In this document: in pieces, positions 34,606 through 45,112 of the stretch
How the letters are laid out: each line of letters starts with the position of its first letter
Numbering within the stretch: position 1 is the first letter of the stretch
Assembly (NCBI GenBank): GCA_030248215.1
Contig: JASANG010001881.1
Span: 434,001-498,000 of the forward strand
Direction: 5' to 3'
DNA: 64,000 nucleotides
DNA from: Enoplolaimus lenunculus
Lineage: Eukaryota > Nematoda > Enoplea > Enoplida > Thoracostomopsidae
The notes under the pieces: generated by a model
The model's database searches: none
Told to the model about the DNA's origin: nothing
The model's input: the letters and a program-made list of their open reading frames with translations, nothing else
Program-made: the position numbers and the translations under genes

Positions 34606-37600
34606 TGGAGAGAATTTTCTGTTTTCTGTTGTTCCTTAATTGAATTTCTTAAATTAACTTGCCTTACAGGCAATCTTTAAACTGTTAAATTGCTCGACCA
34701 ATTTTGACAAGTAGCCAAACCTAGACCATTTCCCCCACCTTATTGATTCAACTGTGTGCCTGCAACTATTCCTCAGAAAGTTTTGGTTTATAAGTATTAA
34801 TTTAATTAAGCTGTTTAAGTTTGGGGACCTCTCGCACAGGACTAGGCAAAACTCCGAGAGGTCTGCATTTCGCACACCTACTCTATATACTGGTGTTTTA
34901 AAATTCTGTTTTCGCAATTCTAAAACTAGCTGCTTCAGGTTTAGGCAAAATTCAAGCAGCTATGGCTTTCGCCCACCAAACTTAAGCTATATTAATCGAT
35001 TGTTGCAACTATACTAAGCAGGCTGCCCTCCTTAAATAAACTCTGGGCAGCCTATAATTACTCTGAATGGAATCGTACGTACTATTGTTTTAACCTTGCT
35101 ATGTACATATAGTGAACTTGTTGGGAGTTTGTTGAGCGTCCACTAACGAGTCCCTCCAAGGTTTTTAGCCCAAAATTCACAAATTCTGTGGCACAACGTA
35201 AAATTTCCATTGTGCTATCTAAGCTTTGTTCACCACCCTCAACCGGACGCCATTTGCTCGAATTGAGCACATGGTCCAAAGCTTGACAAGCTCCCAACAT
35301 CTTATGTAAGGCGCCTTACCCTCCCTTAGACCGGTTTCTTTTTCAATTACCGGGAAAATTTTCTTGAGCAAAACAATTACTCACACTATTTCGAAACCCG
35401 ACCTTCGATGGAAGGGATGCACAAGAACACTTACATAACCCGGGGAACAGTTGCGGTCGACTGCGGTTTCACGGCTATCTCACAATCAACTTGAGACTAA
35501 GATTACACATATTACAGCGTGCACCTTTCGACTGGGTGTATCGACAACATGCTAAAACCACACCTTTAGCCCAGAATAAAAGTAACAGCTCTAGCAAAAG
35601 TGTATAACCCCTTTGAAGCTATACCTTTTTGCCAATAACGAAAATCCTGCTTTTGGAAAACCCGCCCACATGGCACATTGTGCCTTCTCCCCAACGGATT
35701 TACGGGAAAATATGTGCACCACATTAGATAATTTTAATGCCTCCGTAGGGCTTAATACGTTTAGTCCGAAAAAGACTTCAAACTTCATCTAATAAGCGTG
35801 TTGCACATTTCCCGAATTTCCTAATTGAAATGAGTGCTCAGAGTTGGTAGCCCTTGTCAAATAGGCAACTAAAGCTGTTAAATACTGCAATTTTGCGGAG
35901 TCCCATTTAGTTCCTTTGAAATTTATGGGAAGTGGTAACTCACACCCCGCGCCAGAACCTACTGTTGTCCAACCCCAGTTACCCTAACTGGTCGGAACAG
36001 ATAGAATCAAGTCTGAGCACTCAAGCCAACGCGCAAAATGAATGCGGCGCCCATTCAATACGTACCTGAACAAAAATCTTAAAGCATATGAACATGTTTG
36101 ACGAGAGGAACTTGGAGGATTAGCTCTCTCTCCCAAATTACTTTGAATAGTCATTAAATTGAACCACTTTCGCAAGTCCAATTCACACCCCCAAGTTCCT
36201 CTCATGTTAGAGTATGCGCCACTAAAATTAAAAAAAAAAAAAAAAAGGAGATCGGATGCTGGGCCCAATTGTCCAAGCCACATCCGACACTACTAAATTT
36301 TATCCACAAACATGTACACTGCCGCCAAGGAAACTAAAATTCCCAACGAGAATTACTACCTACCCCGGAACACAAGTGTACCCATAATACAACCTGCCAG
36401 GAATTTAGCCTTAAAATCATAAAATGCAAGCGCATTAAGCTATAAATAAAAATTCAGTCCCTAGCGAATGTGCAGGTTGAACGCTCCCAATTTCAATCAA
36501 GGAGCTAAAATCAGATACTCCTGTCAGCTAATGTTAATTTAATTACAAATCCGTACCCTACGACAGGAAAGGAGTACTTGTGTAGTGCGCAGACACCGGA
36601 ACTAACATCGGTGGACGTTTACTTACCAGGTTTGCAGAACAAATCACCCCAAACTGTTATAATACTACACCTTGCCCCTACCCAACTCACCTCAGGATTC
36701 TGGTACGCGGTGAACCAAACCCTGGCAGCCCATAACGCTGTGTTCGACGCCACTTCGCAACCGGGCGGGATTTGATCACTCCCAACGGGTTTCGAGGGAA
36801 TGTACCTCCTTAAGGTCGGCCAGCCTATCGGGGGAAATTCAGGCTAAGAACCATGGTTGTGAAGGGGATGCCCGGTTTCCTGTAACCGGGTACCTTGCTA
36901 CAAATCACGTTGTGCGTTAAATTTGGAATAGTATACTCAATCATTTACCTCTGGGTACCCCACCACCCACAGTGCCCAAACCCCATTCGTAGTTGCCCAA
37001 AATTTAGGACACCGTGTATGCAAGTAAATAGTGTAGACCGCCTGCATGAAACACAACAAACATGTACCCCCTGCCTAGCAATACTCAGGAGTCCGTAAGC
37101 AAACAGAGAAAAATGGATGGAATAAAAGCCCGAGGGACGTATAGAACTTAAAACTAATATTGTTTTGCTGTCTTCAAATTACGGGTGACATATCTAATTT
37201 CTGAGCTTACGGAATCCTGGTACGTATCCCTAAAACCAGGTGAAACAAGCCCATAATTGTCGTGAGGGTGTTACCGCACTCAAACGCAAAATCTCGAGAC
37301 TTGACTTAACCGGCGACAACCAACTGAACTGAACTCACGCGGAAACCTGGAATTCTCCAAGAATGTTTGTATTTCCGGTGTAAAAAACGCGTAATTTACA
37401 GGCGGAGATCTGTATTGTTGGAGAGGACAGAGTGGAAACGTTTAAAATCAACAAGAGGGCGTCAGGTTTTTCAAATCCCAACTTACCACCAGTTGGACAA
37501 TCTACCCTCCATCCCCAGGGCCAAGTCGCTAGGCCCTGGATGTACAAAATCTGACCCCCTCTTTTCCACAACTCCAATTAACTGGGTGAAGGAATGTGAC

Positions 37601-40300
37601 CACGGGAAAGGAGCATCCACGGGTCACCGCACAGTTAATTCGGCCCCTATCGGAGATTCTAGCCAGTCTCGACTCGTGAAGTTAGGGGAATTTATCGAGC
37701 GAGAGGCAGAATTCCGAGGCCACACCACCCCATAAATTTTACGCAGCGTTTTTCAAAATCGGTGTGGTTTAGGGTAAAATTTTCTTTAATTTGAATTTGA
37801 AGTATTGAATAGTTGGACGAGTTTGATCGTTTAATTATTGACGGCACAGACGAGGAGGGGCAGGACGACCAAAATTGTCATTGACACCACTTTTCAGTAA
37901 ACGGTATGGGACACTTTTCAATGGGATACATAATTCTAAGGTGGTATTAGAATTACCCACAGGTATGTTGTTCCCTTCCCATCTGCACGCCCTTGGGCTC
38001 GAGCTAAGGGAATCACACACATGATAAGCCGAACAAATTACTTTCAAGGCAAATTCAGTCCTGTCAACCCGAGAGTGACCGTAAAAATTTTCTTGAAGAC
38101 CAAGCTCAACACGTTCAGTGGTTGCGCGCTCTGAGGGTTTCGATTACCAATCTGAAATTCCTAGCAACCACCCGGACAGATTGACACCGGTAGAGTCGTA
38201 TTATTTGTGTTGTTATGAAGTTTGAATTTGCTGTACCGGAGAACGCCGGACGTAGGAAACGTGCCGAGTTAGTAGGGGTCAGCCCAGTTGGTCCATTGGG
38301 GCACGAGATAACGCACCCTCAGTCGGTAGGGGTGGGCAGCTCCGTGTTACCCATGGGGAACTGTGATTTTATTGATTTGATGAATTGAATGAAAAATTTG
38401 ACTTTTAAATTCCCCACGGGCATAAAAACCCAAATTTAAACTCTCAATCAAAAGAGTTGAGGATAAGTGTCCGACTAAAATCAAAATTTTATAAGGCTTT
38501 CAAAATGTCGGCACAGAACCAACATTAAGCTCTACCTAGAGCTATCTCTGCGATTTCATTGACATACCATTCCCCCACTTAAACGATTCAAATTAGTCCT
38601 CGAGGACTTGAATCCAGTTGTGTGGCCTAAACCTCCCGTCAGGACTAAAATCAAAGAAGCGCCACTCGACAACCAATCTCTTACCGAATAAATTACTGAT
38701 ACAATGCGAACACATTTGTTGAATTTAGGAATACGAAAATCACTTTGGAACATCGGTTGGAATTGGATATTAATTTGAGCATTGAGACAATACCCGAAAT
38801 TTGTTGCCTGGACATGGAAGCTTTTCGACATGAATATGACTACGGATGTAACTTTTGACCAATTAGAGCACTCCAAAAATAAGGACAGTTTTAGTTGTGA
38901 ATTCAGTGAATTATATGCGCCCACCTTTACCCATTTCGGATTATAGCTAACGATACTGTACTCCCCGCCATGTTGAGATTTAGATGACTTTTACAAGTTT
39001 TTCCCCGTTGTCTCGTCGCACTGAGCATTATACCCTTTGTACAGGGTATCTTGCAAATTCTTAGTAGATTCCCCTCACACCGTTTTGTGGAATAGGTCTA
39101 ACACCCGCGCCCTGTGTAATTAAACCTAATGTAACGACCTTACGCCCTGTATACATAGACCTTACGCGATGATTATTTCGAAGTTTACCCCTGCTCTACC
39201 CTGCCAATTGTTGACAGGATTTTCCCGGCACTGTACGAAGATGCCTGGGCCCAATGTAGATAAGCCCCAACCCAGTTATGTAGAAACTTTGAAGCGAAGC
39301 GTTATTCAACTGTATCATAGCAATCCCTAATTGTACCATAGCCAATTGTACATATTGAAGAACGGCATTGGTCCTTTCCCAGCATTTTGGCATGTTAGGC
39401 CCTCTTAAAAATAGAAAATACAAAAAATATAATAATAAAATCCAATAAAAAACAAACAAAAAAGGAAATTACGCCAGTAATGATCGTTTGTAACTGCTCC
39501 CGCGGTCGAGTTCCCCGCTCACCAGAGGTGGAAAAGATCCAGAAATCTCAGCTGTATCACACTAAGTAAATAAAATTAGAACCAACGTTAGATTTTGCCT
39601 GCCATCTTTTTTGAGACGCGTGATCGTCTGTATTTTGAACAAAGAACAAAATAAAAATAAATAGAAAATTTATAAAAAAAAACAAAACAAAGAAAAATAA
39701 AAATTCTACGTGTAACTAATAATTACTTTCGAACGCCACCTTTCACAGCCCTAAAAGCACATCGTATACGCATTATAGCCCTGTCGGTCACTGACTTCCG
39801 GCCTTCCTAATATAGGCACAGCACACACTTACCAGGATTAAGACACAAATCGTGCTAACCCCTTGTAGCGAACACCGCAACTAAGGAGCTTTGAACACTA
39901 AAGCTCCTGTAACGACCACTTTAGGACACCGCACCGATCTGAACAATTTTCTCCAGTCAGTCTTAAGGCCCCTAATCGAACGATTGCCGATCTGTAGCCG
40001 GTAATAAACCGACTAATTTCAAATACCGAACTTACTAAAGTAAAATAGAATGGCAAGTAAAACTCCCAGCGCCCCCACATTTTTGGATTTCAATCCAATT
40101 TAGGATTCTGCTGAAGTGTCAGGAACCAAGCGACCCATAATGATTGAACAACCCTCTTCGTTGCCCTCGACCATAAGGATTGCCTCTTCCCCCTTCTCCC
40201 GATCAAAGTATTGGTAAATCTCTAAAAACGCCTTACAGTTCTCTGTTGCACTGTATCCGTGTTAACATGTGTACAGTGTTATTTTGGGTATAACACTTGT
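34606..40300. other. LTR element interior, left part: no long reading frame
   Basis: About 5.7 kb without a frame longer than about 125 codons and without recognisable pol motifs. Holds an A17 run at 36231-36247 that could mark an old retroposed insertion, and a perfect 9-bp hairpin at about 39890-39915 (AGGAGCTTT / AAAGCTCCT). Otherwise nothing recognised. Confidence 0.6.
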
Positions 40301-40324
40301 GAGACATATAATTAAGAGGACACT

Positions 40325-40495
40325 TAAGAGAGCTTGTGGGATTAAACTGTCGGTTCCGGCTTCGGTGAATGTATATAAAAATTGTACAGAACCGACTTTT
40401 GGGCTTTTGCCTTGCACTTTTGTGCTCAGAAGACCCTTTGCAAGCTGGATCATTAAAACCGCTTTTGAAAAGCGGCTCTCGCAGCCGCAGAATGC
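40325..40495 (+). ncRNA. Candidate structured RNA motif, copy 1 (LTR element interior)
   Basis: Nested pairings: AGCTTG 40331-40336 with CAAGCT 40441-40446; GTCGGTTC 40349-40356 with GAACCGAC 40389-40396; hairpin GCAC-TTTT-GTGC 40414-40425; hairpin GCGGCT-CTCGC-AGCCGC 40472-40488. A second copy at 41.2 kb keeps the fold with different bases. Probable cis-acting RNA (packaging, dimerisation or translation), by inference. Confidence 0.5.
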
Positions 40496-41214
40496 ACTAA
40501 TTAAGCCTACCTCGCTCATAACGAAAACTAATTAAGCAACGAAAAGATAGATAATTGACTAAGCAAGGTTTCTAAGCTCAAAAATAACCGTGACACCGCT
40601 CAGCAGTCACCAAAGAATGGGGTATCACCCAAGGTAAAAGTAGCCTTACTACTCAATCACATCGATACCTAGCTCCCCTAGTGTCACCCCGCTATATTAC
40701 TAAAGGGCATAGAGTGATCAGACTCAGAACTACCCAATTAAGTGGTGTTCGTGGGACAGAATCCTCTCCCTAAATCATTCACAGGGAACTGAGAGTACAA
40801 GCATGGGTGACAATAAGAACCATAACAAGCGCAGGTAGTGGAGTTACCGAACACTTAGTGTCACTAAATTTTGCTGCTACGTATGAAAGCTCGAGAGCAA
40901 AATGGTGTGTATACAGACGTAACTCATGATCAACGGGTAACGAAAATTCTGGCTCCATCCTAAAATCGGTTGACCATGCACCACCTACTAACCTATTATT
41001 CAAAAATTTACTGCTAAGAATGATCCTATAACTCACTAATGTCCCCTCCCTTAGATTTTAGCTGCTAATTTCTTGCACTCATTACCGTTTCGCAAATTTC
41101 TAATAAGCAATTTCTCTCTGTTAACAGGCAGTGCACTCAACGTGCAGTTAACAACAACGCTTGTGAAGAAATAATTTCAAGATGCACTTAAGAAAGGGTG
41201 CTGACCAAGTCTTG

Positions 41215-41360
41215 TCAATCCAGCTCGCAACGGTTGTACAGAACCGATTGTGAATAAACCAGCTCGGGTTTTTCCCATGCACCCCTTTTGGTGCAAAGGA
41301 GCCCTTTTAAGAGCTGGACCAGTAAACGTTTTTTTGAATGCGACTCTCGTAGTCGCAGTA
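41215..41360 (+). ncRNA. Candidate structured RNA motif, copy 2 (LTR element interior)
   Basis: CCAGCTC 41220-41226 pairs with GAGCTGG 41311-41317; CGGTT 41231-41235 with AACCG 41242-41246; hairpin GCACC/GGTGC 41279-41294; hairpin GCGACT-CTCGT-AGTCGC 41340-41356. Shared with copy 1: TGTACAGAACCGA and the order and spacing of the last two hairpins (58 and 61 bases apart). The stem change GGC/GCC to GAC/GTC is compensatory. Confidence 0.5.
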
Positions 41361-42182
41361 TGGTAGGCATGAGAGGTCCTTTTTCTTAAATTCAATAACC
41401 CCACACGAAAAAGGAAACCCTAACCGAATAGTAAAAGCCCTGTAGTGAGAAAGAGAAACATCGAGAATACCAGTGCAAGCGCCGAAACTAGGCAGAAAAG
41501 ACTGCTATGACGGTCTCCAGGCAGGGCGCAGGAACCCGAGGTGTGGAAAATCTTAAGCCAGAATATCACACTAAGGGACAGAGCATTAGGACTTAATAGG
41601 AACCGAACGTATAATTGGTAGATCTACGATTTAGGATGTAAAATCGTCTTGAAATCCCTCGGAAACTGTGCAAGCGGAGAAATCTCACGCGAGTTGGATG
41701 TCATAAGGAGATATCATTTGAATTCTAGATCCTAACTCTACTCAAGAGATTGCGGCCCAACTTAAGAATATTTACCTGCTAAGCAAACTGTTGTAGGTCA
41801 CTTGCAAATCACATTGTCCCCTCCGTTCCCCGTCCCCATGCCTTTCCCCTGGCACTTCGGCAGAACTAGGGTGCCCTGAGCTATGTGTGCTAGCACCTTT
41901 ATAAAGATATAGTCTGCTGTATAAAATTATATTCGCCACATCAGATCCTGATAAGGCTTCAGAGAGCCACCAAAATTTGAACATATAACCGGCCTACCCG
42001 TTAAGTCGCCCAAAACTCCGAAACTCCAAAAAATTAAAGTAACCGGCTCCGGGCTGTATCACCCGCCGCCGCGTTAATGGCCGGATATTTCCTCAGCTTA
42101 TTCATATCCTCATGGTAAACTTTTGTTTTCTTGAATGTCATAACTAACCTCGCCTTGAAAAATGAATTATAGCAAAAGCTCA

Positions 42183-42565
42183 TAGCAACAACAACAACAA
42201 GTAGCAGCAACAACAACAACAAGTAGCAGCAACAACAACAACAAGTAGCAGCAACAACAACAACAAGTAGCAGCGACAACAACAACGACCAGCGGCAACA
42301 GCAGCAACAACGTCAACAATAGCAGTAGCAGCAGCACCACAACTGCCGCTACTACAACAACAACAACAAGAGCAACAACAGCAGGGGCAACTCCACAACA
42401 ACAACAATCGAAACTGCAGCAACGCCTGCAACAAAAACAAACAACAACAACAACAACAACTCCAACAGCAACAACCACAGCAATCACAACAACCGCAACT
42501 ACAACACCAAACCAGCCGCAACCACCACAACAACAACCACCACCACCACCACCAACATCAAACAC
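42183..42565 (+). repeat. CAA/CAG/CAC-rich leader before the 534-codon frame
   Basis: About 380 bases made almost only of C and A with some G: CAACAACAA blocks, a run of units of the form AGTAGCAGCAACAACAA early on, and CAC repeats at the end. The frame of the downstream ATG has stop codons in its left part, so it reads as untranslated leader, not an N-terminal extension. It ends about 12 bases before the ATG. The long frames on the opposite strand are repeat shadows. Confidence 0.8.
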
Positions 42566-42577
42566 AACAACAGGGTC

Positions 42578-44182
42578 ATGGCTGATTTCCGAGGCTACAA
42601 CAACCCTGAGAACGGCGGTGAGGATGGCTTCAGTGAAGAAAGCCAATCCGGACGCCGTGCCGAGGTTTTCGGCGATGACCCCGTCCCAGAGTACTCCCTG
42701 AACCCCCGCTACGGTCCCCCAGCCCCCCGCGACACCACACGCCCCGCCCTCCGACTATCCGCCCTCCCCGGCACCGCGCAGGTCCTCAGCCTGCTATTTG
42801 TTGGCTTGGCGTTCCAAACGCCACTTGGCGCGGCCTGGTGCGTCATCCAGGTCCTTGGCGCGGCGTGGCATTATATTCGCCACGACCCGACTGCAACCGC
42901 CAGCTGGATGATGGCGACCGCGTCGGATTGCCGGGACTATGTCTGTATAGGCATCCCGCCTCCCGGCGATACGCTCCATCGTCTTGGACGTGAGACGATG
43001 TTAGAGCCGCTTGTGTACGCTCTGACGTATCACAAGTTCGCCGCTCCGGGGATGCGGGAACATCTCCGCGGGATCTCAGAGTATCAGGTCCTTTACTGCG
43101 ACCCCTGGGATCCCGTACTCGGCACCGGCGAGGACGTAGACGGAGTCCAGAACACTCTGGAACTCGTTACCCAGTACAACAACATCGCCGGCCGCGCCAT
43201 TGAGGACCTCGCGCGGCACTATGATCATGGCAGCCAGTACTATCGGCGCCACATCATAGTCGGCGACGAGTCAGCCTACCCGCTGTGGGCTGAGTACTAC
43301 GGCGACCCGGATGTCGCTGTAATCGCGTTCCCCGGCGCCGACATACCGACCCTGTGCCGGATCGCGCGTCTGGTAGCCACCCCTTTGGTATTCCGCATCA
43401 CGATCTGCGGTGGCTACCACTCCGTCTTCGCGTGGACAGGGCGTACTTCCAACCCACGGGACGACGGCGCATACTACCACGAGCAGTCGGGGTCAGTCAA
43501 CAGTCGGTACTTCGAAGAACTCATCACCGACCAACTGAACCCTGGCACCGTGGCGTACTCAGTGTATGCGCACATCTCGGAGCTCGCCTCCGAACTTCAA
43601 GACAGCCCGCGGGTCACCCTCCTGCCCCCGATGCCCCTCAGCGAGCTGTCCTGCACCGCCCGCGCCGTGCTCGAAGGTTACCTGGCAATGGTGGAGTTCT
43701 ACTCACATGGAGCTCCCTACTTCTACCATTGCAGCCTGGATTACCTCTTCCACGGCGTCCCCGACAGTGAGCTCGCTGAGCGCTACCTGCACACTGGGGG
43801 ACCGCTACCACTACCGCAGCTGGTCAAGAAGATGCGGCCAACACTCGACCTGCCCTTCAGGCGAGACCTGTGCGTGCGGCAGCTCCCCTGGGCCTCCCCG
43901 TCGTCCAACCAGCCCGCCCTTCCCAGCAACATTCCTTTGGCCCCCGGACAACTCACACAGTCCGAGCGGGTGGAAGAACATTTGCGGCGAATGGCGGAAG
44001 AAGCTGGGCCGCCGCGCGAGGGTGATCGAGAGGATCCGGTGGAAATCCCACCTGAAGACCCGGTAGTCATCACCCCCGTGCAGAGAGCAAGATGGAGGCG
44101 CGAGTTGGGGTTACGCCGATTAAGGGCGTGGAACGCTGAACTTATGGCGATGTACAATCGTTTTGGCTCCCGGGAAACTTAA
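42578..44182 (+). CDS. 534-residue protein of the giant LTR element, family not recognised (possible Gag-like)
   Basis: The only long frame in the element, with ATG start and TAA stop. It is strikingly GC-rich (C/G at most third positions) against an AT-rich element, and the frame looks whole. Visible parts: acidic polar N-terminus (residues 1-60) with PPAPRDTTRP; a hydrophobic helical stretch at about 66-100 (LSLLFVGLAFQTPLGAAWCV); a long mixed globular region (100-440) rich in Tyr, Trp and His; then a Pro/acidic linker (about 470-500) and a basic Arg-rich tail (VQRARWRRELGLRRLR). No CCHC zinc knuckle, protease or polymerase motif seen. Placement fits a Gag, and the basic tail could bind RNA, but I cannot match it to known Gag folds. 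It could instead be a captured host gene. Confidence 0.8.
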   Translation: MADFRGYNNPENGGEDGFSEESQSGRRAEVFGDDPVPEYSLNPRYGPPAPRDTTRPALRLSALPGTAQVLSLLFVGLAFQTPLGAAWCVIQVLGAAWHYIRHDPTATASWMMATASDCRDYVCIGIPPPGDTLHRLGRETMLEPLVYALTYHKFAAPGMREHLRGISEYQVLYCDPWDPVLGTGEDVDGVQNTLELVTQYNNIAGRAIEDLARHYDHGSQYYRRHIIVGDESAYPLWAEYYGDPDVAVIAFPGADIPTLCRIARLVATPLVFRITICGGYHSVFAWTGRTSNPRDDGAYYHEQSGSVNSRYFEELITDQLNPGTVAYSVYAHISELASELQDSPRVTLLPPMPLSELSCTARAVLEGYLAMVEFYSHGAPYFYHCSLDYLFHGVPDSELAERYLHTGGPLPLPQLVKKMRPTLDLPFRRDLCVRQLPWASPSSNQPALPSNIPLAPGQLTQSERVEEHLRRMAEEAGPPREGDREDPVEIPPEDPVVITPVQRARWRRELGLRRLRAWNAELMAMYNRFGSRET

Positions 44183-45112
44183 TTGTTTCCTGCCTCACGG
44201 CAACTGGAGGTATCTATGGGCCGAGATACCCCCGGTCGGGAAGCCACATGATTCGCTAAACGCGCTGACACTGTAGGACCACCCATAAACTTGCGGCCCC
44301 AGATAATTAGGTTATAGACAGCAAACCTTGCGCTTAGCATGCCGTAAAGAGTTTCAACGCTGCATCTCCCTTTCCCTTAGAGCTAGGCTCGAGTCTAGCA
44401 ACAGTGTCAGTGCCTTGGACTTGGCTCACGCAACACAGGCGCAGGGACGTACCGTTCAGGAGATAAGGGTTGACACAAATTGCCAAATCTAAAAATCTGA
44501 GAGAAGGAGAAGGACATTGCTCAGGGGAGCGTTGCTTTCGTTGCTTTTATGAGCTGCATACGCATAGCAAACAAACTAAGGCCCAGAGATGTTTCTAATG
44601 TGTCAGAAGCCCAAACCTGGACGGATCGCACCCCTGTAACCCAGCTTAAAATTGTATCAAATGTGACATTTTACAGACTGCGATAGGACGCTATTGGAAG
44701 CTGGGTGCAGCCCGTGTATGCGCAATATCTTTTTACCGGATGCGTCGCTTAGCACATTGGGGCAGATTTATAGTCGGCCGGGCCATAGAAAGCTCGCTGC
44801 CTTTGAACTAGGCAAACCCATTACATTTTCTAATATAAGGAACAACCGCCCATTGCCATCGCCGGATTATTGGCACCTATAATGAAACTCCATGTGCGCA
44901 TATAGTGTTGTTGTTGTTGCTCAATCACTCTTGTTCAATACTTGTATCGTATTTCGGGTATATATGTATATGTTTTGTGGTTGTTGGAGTCGAGTGGAAG
45001 GAAGTTGACTTGGTGTGTAGGCATAAATTTAGGACAACCAAGAAATACGCCAGCCATAAACCCACAAGGGATAAGGGTTAACACGAAATATCCAAATTAA
45101 AATTTTATGAGG
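44183..45112. other. LTR element interior after the long frame
   Basis: No gene recognised. The bases just before the 3' LTR form only a weak polypurine tract; purine-rich AAGGGATAAGGG lies at 45066-45077 and the last bases before the LTR are ATGAGG. Confidence 0.5.

Noticed and set aside
36231-36247. Processed pseudogene marked by the A17 run
   Set aside because: No coding remnant or target duplication could be read around it.
42034-42646. Minus-strand Cys/Val/Leu-rich frames of 83-159 codons
   Set aside because: Antisense readings of the CAA/CAG leader; no real protein composition.
43354-44157. Frames of 124-166 codons overlapping the 534-codon frame
   Set aside because: Shadows of a GC-rich gene in other frames; composition is Ser/Arg/Pro-biased as expected for out-of-frame reading.
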